A DNA stretch of 64,000 nucleotides from Gammaproteobacteria bacterium (GTDB lineage: Bacteria; Pseudomonadota; Gammaproteobacteria; Pseudomonadales; JAUIET01), in the NCBI GenBank assembly GCA_030429735.1, contig JAUIET010000004.1, forward strand, positions 124,001-188,000, given 5' to 3'. The translations under genes and the position numbers were made by a program. The notes beneath the pieces are model-generated. The model did not search any database. It saw only the letters and a list, made by a program, of their open reading frames with translations, and was not told the origin of the DNA. Of this stretch, positions 20,122 through 28,733 are shown in pieces; the stretch's first letter is position 1, and every line of letters starts with the position of its first letter.

Positions 20122-21965
20122 AGTCCAATTCCGCTGTCAACGAATTCGTGATTAAGTTTGCCAATGTAAATGGCACTGGTTCTGCCAGCGCTAACAATAT
20201 GTTTGCAAAAGCCATTTTCCGTATGGGCATACCGGTCAGCCCAAAGAACATCTTTCCGTCCAATATCCAGGGCTTGCCAACCTGGTACGAGGTGAGAGTC
20301 AGCGAGAAGGGCTATCTGGGCCGACGCGGCGGTGTGGATATTGTCTTGTCAGTGAACCCGCAAAGCATGCAGGAAGATGTGGCTGACGTATTACCTGGCG
20401 GCTATTTTGTCTACGACTCAACCAAGCCGCTGGACCTGCGGCTGGTGCGCGATGACATTAATTACATCGGTTTACCCTTAACTCGCATTTGTGCCACTGA
20501 GTACAGCGACCCAAGGCAACGATTGCTGTTCAAGAATGTGATCTACGTGGGAGCGTTGGCGGCACTGCTCGATATTGAGTTTGATGTCTTGACGGATATT
20601 GTTCGCAGCCAGTTCAAAGGTAAGGACAAGCTGATTGCACCAAACATCCACGCGCTGGAACTCGGGCATCTTTACGCAACCCAGAATTTTGACTGCCCGC
20701 TGGGTATCCGGGTAAAACGGGTAGACAAAGTGGGCGACAGTATTTTGATTGATGGTAATGCAGCCTGCGCCCTGGGCGCCGTTTACGCAGGGGCTACTGT
20801 GGCTGCATGGTATCCGATCACGCCTTCAACGTCGGTAGTGGACGCGTATGAGAAATACGCGAAGCGTTTGCGAATAGATCCCGGAACCGGTAAGACCAAT
20901 TTTGCGATCGTGCAGGCCGAAGATGAGTTGTCAGCAATAGGAATGGTTATTGGTGCTTGCTGGAATGGCGCACGTGCCTTTACGGCCACCAGTGGGCCCG
21001 GTGTTTCCCTGATGAGTGAGTTTCTGGGTTTGGCGTATTTTGCCGAAGTACCCACCGTTCTGTTTGATATTCAGCGAACCGGACCTTCAACAGGAATGCC
21101 AACACGTACCCAACAGTCTGACCTGTTCGCTGCTGCCTATGCCTCGCACGGTGACACAAAGCATGTCCTGTTGTTTCCGTCTAATCCACGCGAGTGTTTT
21201 GATTTGGCTGCAGAAGCGTTTGACCTGGCCGAGCAGCTGCAAACCCCTGTGATAGTCATGAGCGATCTTGACCTTGGTATGAATGACAATCTGTCCGCTC
21301 CCTTGAGCTGGAATGACCAGCGTGAATACAAGCGTGGCAAAGTGCTTGACGCAGAACAACTTGAGGCCAGTGAACGATTTGGTCGTTACCGTGATATCGA
21401 TGGGGACGGAATTTGCTACCGGACCATTCCGGGTACGCATCCAAGCAAAGGCGCATTTTTCACGCGCGGTTCCTCTCGCGATGAGTGGGCTATTTACACC
21501 GAAGACGGCAAGCAATACGCGCGCAATATGGAGCGCTTATTGAAAAAATGGGAAACGGCAAAGAAACTTGTTCCGGCACCAGTTCTCAGATCAGCCGGGC
21601 AGCCTACACCGCTGGGCGTGATCTACTTCGGAACCAGTGTTGACGCCACACATGAGGCCTTGGACTATTTAAGTAATGAAGGCATCGAGCTGGATGGGCT
21701 GCAAATTCTGGCGTTTCCATTTAATGATGATGTCGTTGACTTCATCGAAAACCATGATCGTGTGTATGTCATCGAGCAAAACCGCGACGCCCAGCTGCGC
21801 TCCTTACTGATGATAGAGTGCGACGCTGATCCTAAAAAACTGGTTAAAGTGCTTGAGTATGATGGCATGCCGATCACCGCCAGCAAGATACGATCAGCAA
21901 TCAAGCAAGATTTACCTGGACCGGCATCTGTGACTCCTCTGCGACGCAAAGCGGCTGATTCCTAG
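20118..21965 (+). CDS. korA: 2-Oxoacid:acceptor oxidoreductase, fused gamma-alpha subunit (KorA-like)
   Basis: A 615-residue subunit with the gamma (catalytic domain) part at about 8-190 and the alpha (pyrimidine-binding) part from about 205 (NAACALGAVYAGATVAAWYPITPSTS; only part of the motif is needed to see it). It lacks the textbook GXGGQG in the gamma part, showing NGTGSASAN instead. The start is GTG at 20118, overlapping korC. 2-Oxoglutarate is the likely substrate because the gene order korC-korA-korB matches the 2-oxoglutarate:NADP+ enzyme, but another 2-oxoacid is not excluded. Confidence 0.87.
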   Translation: MKSNSAVNEFVIKFANVNGTGSASANNMFAKAIFRMGIPVSPKNIFPSNIQGLPTWYEVRVSEKGYLGRRGGVDIVLSVNPQSMQEDVADVLPGGYFVYDSTKPLDLRLVRDDINYIGLPLTRICATEYSDPRQRLLFKNVIYVGALAALLDIEFDVLTDIVRSQFKGKDKLIAPNIHALELGHLYATQNFDCPLGIRVKRVDKVGDSILIDGNAACALGAVYAGATVAAWYPITPSTSVVDAYEKYAKRLRIDPGTGKTNFAIVQAEDELSAIGMVIGACWNGARAFTATSGPGVSLMSEFLGLAYFAEVPTVLFDIQRTGPSTGMPTRTQQSDLFAAAYASHGDTKHVLLFPSNPRECFDLAAEAFDLAEQLQTPVIVMSDLDLGMNDNLSAPLSWNDQREYKRGKVLDAEQLEASERFGRYRDIDGDGICYRTIPGTHPSKGAFFTRGSSRDEWAIYTEDGKQYARNMERLLKKWETAKKLVPAPVLRSAGQPTPLGVIYFGTSVDATHEALDYLSNEGIELDGLQILAFPFNDDVVDFIENHDRVYVIEQNRDAQLRSLLMIECDADPKKLVKVLEYDGMPITASKIRSAIKQDLPGPASVTPLRRKAADS

Positions 21966-21994
21966 ATGCGAAGTACTGACAAGAGTGTTAGCAA

Positions 21995-23047
21995 ATGAGT
22001 TATATCAAACCATCCTTTCGACACCCGGAAGCGCCAACAAATAATATTGGCTACACCGAGGCTGACTATGAAGGCGCGCTGTCAACGCTCTGTGCCGGAT
22101 GCGGTCATGATTCCATCAGCAGTGCCATTATTCAGGCTTGCTTTGAAATGTCGATCGAACCGCACACCGTCGCGAAGATTTCGGGCATTGGTTGCTCTTC
22201 AAAAACGCCTACCTACTTTCTCGGTAATTCACATGGCTTTAACTCTGTACATGGACGAATGCCGTCCGTTGCAACAGGTGCCAATCTTGCCAATCGTCAT
22301 CTTACCTACATTGGCGTATCTGGTGACGGGGACACCGCATCAATTGGCATGGGGCAATTCTCGCACGTGGTCAGGCGTAATTTGAATATGCTGTACATCG
22401 TCGAGAACAATGGATGCTACGGTCTAACCAAGGGCCAGGATTCTGCCACCGCCGATGTGGGTTCGCATAGCAAGAAGGGCGCGGTCAATCAATACCAGTC
22501 GATTGATTTATGCGCGCTTGCTATTCAGCTGGGCGCTGATTTTGTCGCTAGATCGTTCTCAGGAGATAAGGCGCAATTGGTACCTTTGATTAAGGCGGCT
22601 ATGTCGCATCAGGGTTTCGCATTTATTGACGTACTGTCTCCCTGCGTCACGTTCAACAATAACGTTGGCTCCACCAAAAGCTATGAGTTTGTAAGAGAGC
22701 ATATACAAGCCACTGGCACTGTGGATTTTGTGCCCATGCAGGAAGAAATCACAGTAAGCTACGAAGAGGGCGCCAGCCAGGAAGTCTGCTTGCATGATGG
22801 GTCTGTGGTACGCTTGCGCAAGAACGGTAAAGATTACAATCTGCGGGACCGAGCGGCTGCACTTGCGGCTGCTACCGATCACGCTCATTCGGGTGAAATC
22901 CTGACCGGACTGCTCTATATGGACCCGGATACCGAAGATCTGCACACCCTGTTGGATACTTCCGAATGTGCTCTGAACAAAATGACGGAAGCCGAGCTAT
23001 GCCCGGGCAATCAGGCACTGCAAAAGATTAACGACAGTCTGCGATGA
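21995..23047 (+). CDS. korB: 2-Oxoacid:acceptor oxidoreductase beta subunit, TPP-binding (KorB-like)
   Basis: Thiamine-diphosphate subunit of 350 residues. CAGCGHD (Cys33, Cys36) and GIGCSSK (Cys67) are typical of the Fe-S cluster site. The TPP/Mg motif is GDGD at 110-113 with Asn138-Asn139 about 26 residues later. The protein makes the 2-oxoacid-decarboxylating core together with KorA. It is somewhat longer than many KorB proteins (about 280-340) because of a C-terminal extension. The stop overlaps the aceK ATG, so aceK is in the same transcript. Confidence 0.9.
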   Translation: MSYIKPSFRHPEAPTNNIGYTEADYEGALSTLCAGCGHDSISSAIIQACFEMSIEPHTVAKISGIGCSSKTPTYFLGNSHGFNSVHGRMPSVATGANLANRHLTYIGVSGDGDTASIGMGQFSHVVRRNLNMLYIVENNGCYGLTKGQDSATADVGSHSKKGAVNQYQSIDLCALAIQLGADFVARSFSGDKAQLVPLIKAAMSHQGFAFIDVLSPCVTFNNNVGSTKSYEFVREHIQATGTVDFVPMQEEITVSYEEGASQEVCLHDGSVVRLRKNGKDYNLRDRAAALAAATDHAHSGEILTGLLYMDPDTEDLHTLLDTSECALNKMTEAELCPGNQALQKINDSLR

Positions 23048-24780
23048 TCCGCGCAAGGGCATTTCGCCTCGCGCAGCTGATCGTTAATGGCTTCGACTCG
23101 TTTTTCGCCGATTACCTAAACCTCACACTGGGTGCGCATGTTCGTTTCGAAAATGCCGCTTGGCTGGATGTGCATCATGCACAGCAACGCAGGCAAACGC
23201 TGTACCAGGAAAAGATTGCCCAGGTTGTCCGGCTGGCCAGAAATACGGTAGACAGTAATCTCGAAGATCCGGAACTTTGGTTAGAGGTGAAAAAGAAATT
23301 CATCCCTCTGATCGAGAATCATCGGAATCTGGAAGTTGTAGAGAGCTTTTATAACTCGGTGTATTGCCATGTGTTTCAGCACAAGGTGATTCGCGACAAA
23401 TACGCATTTGCAAATCATTCTACTGCGCCAACAGGTCGTGAAATAGATAAAACCATTTATCGTTCATACTCTGGGTCAATACCAGTGCGCGAGCTGTTGC
23501 CACAGTTGATTGAAGACAGCGGTCTCGAAAACGAATTTGAAGACCTGGATAGAGATGTGGGTTTTATTCAGAAAGTCCTACAGCGCGACCTCATGCCAAA
23601 GTTGCCGTCGGGAGCGACAGCTGACGACGTAAAAGTGCAGGTGTTACGAAGTCTGTTTTTCAGAAATAAAGCCGCCTACCTCGTGGGTCGAACGCTCTGC
23701 CTTGGCCAGGTTTATCCATTTGTGATACCCATACTGCACAGCGAAGATGAAAGCCGCCGTTTGTACGTTGACACGCTGCTGTTGGAAAGCAGTGATATCA
23801 GTATCGTATTCAGTTTTACGCGAACCTATTTCATGGTGTACACAGACCAGCCCTCTCAATACGTGGCCTTTCTGCGAAGTTTTATGCCACGCAAACCCGT
23901 ATTCGAAATGTATGCCGCGATTGGCTTTCCAAAGCATGCAAAAACAGAATTTGTTCGTTATTCGGTGCGGCAAATCAAAAAAGCCAAGGATCAGTTCGTG
24001 ATAGCACCGGGCATCAAAGGCATGGTCATGCTGGTATTCACTCTGCCGTCGTTCAACTATGTATTTAAGGTAATCAAGGATCGATTCACGCCGCCAAAGT
24101 CAATGACCCGTGAAGAGGTCAAAGAAAAGTATACACTCGTCAAGTTGCACGAACGTGCTGGCCGAATGGCAGATACACAGGAATTTGACAACCTGGTATT
24201 CGATCGTCGCCGGTTTTCTGACGAGCTGCTTGAGGAGCTGCGCAAGGAGGTCCCCTCAGTTCTGGAAGAAAACGGCAACATTTTGCTGCTACGCCATTGT
24301 TATGTTGAACGGCGAATGATCCCGCTTAATTTGTTTCTACCTGGAAAAAATGACGATGAAATTCGCGACGTCATTGATGAATACGGCAATGCGATCAAGC
24401 AAATGGCCGGTGCAAATATTTTTCCGGGCGATATGTTGCTAAAGAACTTTGGTGTAACGCGCCACGGTCGAGTTGTTTTCTACGACTACGACGAGATCTG
24501 CCTGCTTGAGGAGTGCAATTTTCGCGCTATTCCGGAACCCAGAACGGAAGAACAGGCCATGGCCAGCACACCGTGGTACAGCGTTGCCGAAAACGATGTG
24601 TTTCCTGAAGAGTTTCGCCTGTTCTTTACTGGCAATGCCAAAGCCCGCAAAATATTCGAAGAGTTGCATGATGACCTGTATGACTACCGCTTCTGGAAAG
24701 CGATGCAAGAAAAAATTGCCAGTGGCTCAGTCGAAAGTGTGTATCCGTACCGACGGATGAAGCGTTTCCAGCAACGTTAG
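23044..24780 (+). CDS. aceK: AceK, isocitrate dehydrogenase kinase/phosphatase
   Basis: Phosphorylates and dephosphorylates isocitrate dehydrogenase and so sets flux between the TCA cycle and the glyoxylate shunt. The 578-residue protein is full length. It has the regulatory N-terminal half and the kinase domain with the ATP loop APGIKGMVMLVFTLPSFNYVF (cited in part; near 320-340), the catalytic region with GDMLLKNFGV (near 460) and FYDYDEICLL. It overlaps korB by four bases rather than lying with aceA or aceB. Its stop overlaps the convergent uppP stop in a shared TTAG. Confidence 0.96.
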   Translation: MIRARAFRLAQLIVNGFDSFFADYLNLTLGAHVRFENAAWLDVHHAQQRRQTLYQEKIAQVVRLARNTVDSNLEDPELWLEVKKKFIPLIENHRNLEVVESFYNSVYCHVFQHKVIRDKYAFANHSTAPTGREIDKTIYRSYSGSIPVRELLPQLIEDSGLENEFEDLDRDVGFIQKVLQRDLMPKLPSGATADDVKVQVLRSLFFRNKAAYLVGRTLCLGQVYPFVIPILHSEDESRRLYVDTLLLESSDISIVFSFTRTYFMVYTDQPSQYVAFLRSFMPRKPVFEMYAAIGFPKHAKTEFVRYSVRQIKKAKDQFVIAPGIKGMVMLVFTLPSFNYVFKVIKDRFTPPKSMTREEVKEKYTLVKLHERAGRMADTQEFDNLVFDRRRFSDELLEELRKEVPSVLEENGNILLLRHCYVERRMIPLNLFLPGKNDDEIRDVIDEYGNAIKQMAGANIFPGDMLLKNFGVTRHGRVVFYDYDEICLLEECNFRAIPEPRTEEQAMASTPWYSVAENDVFPEEFRLFFTGNAKARKIFEELHDDLYDYRFWKAMQEKIASGSVESVYPYRRMKRFQQR

Positions 24781-25556
24781 GCAAATATCGACACCAGGCC
24801 AACGAGCAGACAGTAAGCACTAAAGTAATAGAGTTTGCCTTGTTGCACAATACGCAGCATTAATGTGCAGGCAAACAGGCCAGAGAGAAACGCAGCGGCA
24901 AAGCCCGCGAGGCTCACGCCCAGCCCCAACGACCACAGCGTCGGGTCTTTATAAATGTCTAATCCATCCAGCAAAGCTTGCCCGAAAATTGGAATCAAGA
25001 CCATCAGGAAAGAGAACTTTGCGGCCTTTGCACGATCAATCTGCATAAGCAGCGCGGTTGCGATTGTCGCACCCGAGCGAGAAATCCCTGGCATCACCGC
25101 AAACATCTGCGCCACACCGATAATAATGGCGTGATGCCAACCGATAGAGCGACCAGTCCCTTTGATCAATGTGGTCAGCAGTAAAAGTGCTGCGGTCACA
25201 ATCAGCATGCTGCCAACCAGAGTAAGATTACCGTGAAACAGGCTTTCTACCTCTTCCTTGAAGAACAAACCGACTATCGCAACGGGTATTGACGCAACAA
25301 TTAGTTTCAGGCTGTATTCCCAGGAGTCGTTGTAGCGAAGTTTGAGCATACCGCGGATCAGTTCAGCAATGTCTTTGCGAAACACCAGTACGGAAGCCAA
25401 TGCAGTCGCGACATGAACAAGAACAGTAAAATCAATACCGATGTCCTCTGTTCCAAGAATGGCCTTGCCCAGCTCAATGTGACCGCTGCTGCTCACTGGC
25501 AAGAATTCGGTCAGACCCTGCACAATGCCGAGAATAATGGCTTCAATTATGTCCAT
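24777..25556 (-). CDS. uppP: UppP/BacA, undecaprenyl-diphosphatase
   Basis: Recycles the lipid carrier undecaprenyl diphosphate for peptidoglycan and other envelope polymers; its activity also affects bacitracin sensitivity. The 259-residue polytopic membrane protein has QGLTEFLPVSSSGH at 13-26 and PGISRSGAT near 160, both hallmark active-site segments. ATG at 25556 is preferred over a TTG three codons upstream (25565). It is transcribed convergently with aceK, sharing a four-base stop overlap, and divergently from uup. Confidence 0.95.
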   Translation of the reverse strand: MDIIEAIILGIVQGLTEFLPVSSSGHIELGKAILGTEDIGIDFTVLVHVATALASVLVFRKDIAELIRGMLKLRYNDSWEYSLKLIVASIPVAIVGLFFKEEVESLFHGNLTLVGSMLIVTAALLLLTTLIKGTGRSIGWHHAIIIGVAQMFAVMPGISRSGATIATALLMQIDRAKAAKFSFLMVLIPIFGQALLDGLDIYKDPTLWSLGLGVSLAGFAAAFLSGLFACTLMLRIVQQGKLYYFSAYCLLVGLVSIFA

Positions 25557-25613
25557 AACACGCAATACTGTTCGACAAACCCTAAGAGTAGCAAAGCCTG
25601 TACGGTGCTTCTG

Positions 25614-25619
25614 TATAAT
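25614..25619 (+). promoter_or_regulatory. TATAAT box immediately before uup
   Basis: A perfect -10 hexamer at 25614-25619 lies eight bases before the uup ATG (25628). No Shine-Dalgarno lies between (TTGTCGAT), and no clear -35 box is seen. The spacing predicts a leaderless transcript. Confidence 0.4.
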
Positions 25620-25627
25620 TTGTCGAT

Positions 25628-27538
25628 ATGAGTCTTATACGTATACAAAACGCCCACCTGGAATTCGCCGACCAGGCCATACTGTCCAATGCAGACTTTA
25701 GTATTGAACGCAGGGAGTGCATTGGTTTAATCGGACGCAATGGCGCCGGAAAGTCTACCTTGCTACGCATACTGACCGGCGAGCAGGAGCTGGATAGCGG
25801 CGAGATTCACCTGGCTGAGCATGTTCGAATCAGCGTACTGGCTCAGGAATTGCCAGCGTGTGACGAGATTACCGTCGGTGAATTCGTGTTACAAGGCTTG
25901 GGCAAGCTACAGTCCTTAATCGATGACTTCGAGCAACTCAGTGAATCGGCAGAGTCAGCGAGCTCGCTCAATGAAATGCAACGTTTACAGAACGCCATCG
26001 AGCAAGCCGGCGGCTGGACGCCACAGCAGAGAGTTGACGCGGTACTGTCGGAATTTGGTTTAAACAATCAGGACAGTTTGTCCTCCCTGTCTGGCGGCTG
26101 GCGAAGGCGGGTGGCATTGGCCAAGGCATTGGTCTCAAAGCCAAATCTGCTGCTGTTGGACGAACCAACCAACCACCTGGACATCAACACAATAGAGTGG
26201 CTTGAGACCAAGCTTGCCGCATTTGACGGTAGCATTGTATTGATTACACACGACCGCAGTTTTTTGCAGAAGCTGGCCAGTCGTATCGTCGAAATTGATC
26301 GTGGTCGATTGCTGAGTTGGGACGGGAGTTTCCAGCAGTACTTGCGCCTAAAGGAAAAAGCCGACGAGGAAGAAGACCGACACAATGCATTGTTCGACAA
26401 GAAACTGGCCCAGGAGGAACGCTGGATTCGCCAGGGCATTAAAGCGAGGCGCACTCGTAATGAGGGACGTGTTCGTTCGCTGGAAGCAATGCGCGAGCAA
26501 CGCAAAACGCGTGTTAATCGGCAGGGGCGGGCGGAAATTGCCGCAACAAACAGCGAGTATTCCGGACGCAAGGTGATTGAGGCCAGAAAGCTGAGTAAAT
26601 CGTTTGGCGAGGAACGTATCGTTTCCAATTTTAGCCTTCGCATTATGCGCGGAGATCGCATCGGTATTATCGGCAATAACGGTGTGGGCAAGTCAACGCT
26701 GTTGAGTCTGTTGTTGGGCGAACTAAGGCCAGACAGCGGTAGCGTGAAGCTCGGTAGTGGTTTACAGATTGCTTATCTGGATCAACTACGTAACGAGCTT
26801 GACGGCGCACAATCGGTTGCCGAATTCGTCGCTGATGGTAAGGAATTCGTAAATGTGGGCGGGCGCGAGCGCCATGTTATTTCCTATTTACAGCAGTTTT
26901 TGTTTGGGCCGGAGCGGTCCCGAACGAAAATCAGTGCCTTGTCTGGCGGTGAGTGCAATAGGGTGCTATTGGCCAAACTGTTTACTCGGCCTTGTAACTT
27001 GCTGGTATTGGACGAGCCCAGCAACGATCTGGACATAGAAATGCTGGAAGCCCTTGAAAACCGACTGGTTGAGTTTGACGGAACGCTATTGCTGGTCAGC
27101 CACGATCGGCAGCTGCTGGACAATGTTGTCACCAGTGTGCTGGTGTTTGAGCAGGGTGGTCACATCAACGAGTATGTGGGCGGGTACTCCGACTGGTCTG
27201 CCCGAAAACAGCGTCTGGCCGTTGCCGAATCTCCGGTGCATGCTGATATTCCCGCGCCAACCGCGGAAAAGAGCGCGGTACCGCGTCAACAGCAGACCAC
27301 ACCAAAATCCGGTCTGAGTTTTACCGAACAACATGAATTGAATGACCTGCCAGAGCAAATTAGCAGTCTTGAGGCGCAATTGGGTGCGCTGCAAAGCGAA
27401 ACACTGAACGCTGAGTTTTACAAAAATACTCCCGATCTAATTGCTGAGCGTCTTAAGCTTCTCGAGCAGCTGCAACAATCTTTGGAAGTTTTAACAGAAC
27501 GCTGGTATGAACTAGAGGAAAAGAACAGCGCACAATAG
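25628..27538 (+). CDS. uup: Uup, ABC-F family ATPase
   Basis: Soluble tandem-ATPase protein of the ABC-F family that acts on ribosomes or on transposon-related DNA events. The 636 residues contain two ATPase domains: Walker A GRNGAGKST at 36-44 with LSGGWRRR near 155, and Walker A GNNGVGKST near 350 with LSGGECNR near 438. The linker between them is charged and helical (about 230-300). The C-terminal coiled coil (about 565-632) is characteristic of Uup. There is no membrane segment. The intergenic region with uppP is 71 bases. Confidence 0.93.
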   Translation: MSLIRIQNAHLEFADQAILSNADFSIERRECIGLIGRNGAGKSTLLRILTGEQELDSGEIHLAEHVRISVLAQELPACDEITVGEFVLQGLGKLQSLIDDFEQLSESAESASSLNEMQRLQNAIEQAGGWTPQQRVDAVLSEFGLNNQDSLSSLSGGWRRRVALAKALVSKPNLLLLDEPTNHLDINTIEWLETKLAAFDGSIVLITHDRSFLQKLASRIVEIDRGRLLSWDGSFQQYLRLKEKADEEEDRHNALFDKKLAQEERWIRQGIKARRTRNEGRVRSLEAMREQRKTRVNRQGRAEIAATNSEYSGRKVIEARKLSKSFGEERIVSNFSLRIMRGDRIGIIGNNGVGKSTLLSLLLGELRPDSGSVKLGSGLQIAYLDQLRNELDGAQSVAEFVADGKEFVNVGGRERHVISYLQQFLFGPERSRTKISALSGGECNRVLLAKLFTRPCNLLVLDEPSNDLDIEMLEALENRLVEFDGTLLLVSHDRQLLDNVVTSVLVFEQGGHINEYVGGYSDWSARKQRLAVAESPVHADIPAPTAEKSAVPRQQQTTPKSGLSFTEQHELNDLPEQISSLEAQLGALQSETLNAEFYKNTPDLIAERLKLLEQLQQSLEVLTERWYELEEKNSAQ

Positions 27539-27601
27539 TGTAGAATCTGTACTGGACTACGTAGTCGCGACACGTCAGCAATGAAAGGCAATGCATAAAC
27601 C

Positions 27602-28723
27602 ATGAGCAATACCCTGGAGACTGTTTCCATCATTGGGACAGGATTGTACACACCCAGCGAAGCGATCAGTAATGACGAACTCGTACTGGCTTTTAACCGC
27701 TATGTTCAGCAATTTAATGAGTTACATGCAGAGGAAATTGCGTCTGGAGAGGTCGCAGCGCTGGAAGAGTCCAGCACTGAGTTTATAGAGAAAGCGTCGG
27801 GCATCCACAGCCGGTTTGTGATGAACCGAGACGGCATAATTGACCCAGACAGAATGTGCCCTCGCTTGCCTGACAGAAGCAATGACGAGCAGTCTATTCA
27901 ATGCGAAATGTCCGTGGCCGCCGCGAACGAAGCGATGACCCGGGCAGGAATCAGCGCGTCTGACATAGACGCGGTTATTGTAGCCTGCTCAAACCTGCAA
28001 CGACCGTATCCCGCCGTGGCAGTAGAGGTGCAAGCCGCACTGGGCATAGATGGCTATGCGTTTGATATGAACGTGGCTTGCTCATCGGCTACGTTTGGCA
28101 TCCAAACGGGCGTAGACGCTATTCGAAACAACAGTGCCAAAACGGTACTTATGCTAAACCCCGAGATATGCTCAGGTCATCTCAATTTTCGAGACAGAGA
28201 CAGTCACTTTATTTTTGGCGACGCTTGCACAGCGGTTATCCTCAAGGCGGGTGATGACTCTGGCTATCGTATTCTTGGTAGTCGTTTGAAAACGGTGTAT
28301 TCGAATAATATTCGCAATAATTTTGGCTTTCTTAATCGCGGCGATGAGTCTGGAGTAGGCGCGCGAGATAAATTGTTCGTGCAAAACGGACGCAAAGTAT
28401 TCAAAGAAGTATGCCCAATGGTTGCCGACCAAATCGTTCAGCATCTGACCGACCTGGGCATATCCAACGAAGCGTGCAAGCGCATGTGGCTTCATCAGGC
28501 AAACCTCAGCATGAATCAGCTGGTCAGCAAACGAGTGCTTGGGCGCGAGGCGACGCCTGAGGAAGCCCCGGTTATTCTCGATCGTTATGCGAATACCAGT
28601 TCTGCCGGTTCCATTATTGCATTTCATTTACACAGTGACGACTTAAGCAGTGGCGATATAGGCGTAATATGTTCGTTTGGCGCTGGCTACTCCGTTGGTA
28701 GCGTGATTGTTCAAAAAAACTAG
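27602..28723 (+). CDS. Beta-ketoacyl-ACP synthase III family protein (PA3286-like)
   Basis: A 373-residue thiolase-fold enzyme with the catalytic triad of FabH enzymes: Cys160 (NVACSSATFG), His in WLHQAN (near 295) and Asn in ANTSSAG (near 330). It is longer than FabH (about 320) and closely resembles Pseudomonas PA3286, which condenses acyl-CoA from beta-oxidation with malonyl-ACP. The conserved HLNFRDRDSHFIFGDA segment is present. It is followed after ten bases by a KstD-like flavoprotein, suggesting lipid or steroid metabolism. Confidence 0.88.
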   Translation: MSNTLETVSIIGTGLYTPSEAISNDELVLAFNRYVQQFNELHAEEIASGEVAALEESSTEFIEKASGIHSRFVMNRDGIIDPDRMCPRLPDRSNDEQSIQCEMSVAAANEAMTRAGISASDIDAVIVACSNLQRPYPAVAVEVQAALGIDGYAFDMNVACSSATFGIQTGVDAIRNNSAKTVLMLNPEICSGHLNFRDRDSHFIFGDACTAVILKAGDDSGYRILGSRLKTVYSNNIRNNFGFLNRGDESGVGARDKLFVQNGRKVFKEVCPMVADQIVQHLTDLGISNEACKRMWLHQANLSMNQLVSKRVLGREATPEEAPVILDRYANTSSAGSIIAFHLHSDDLSSGDIGVICSFGAGYSVGSVIVQKN

Positions 28724-28733
28724 GACCTGAGCT

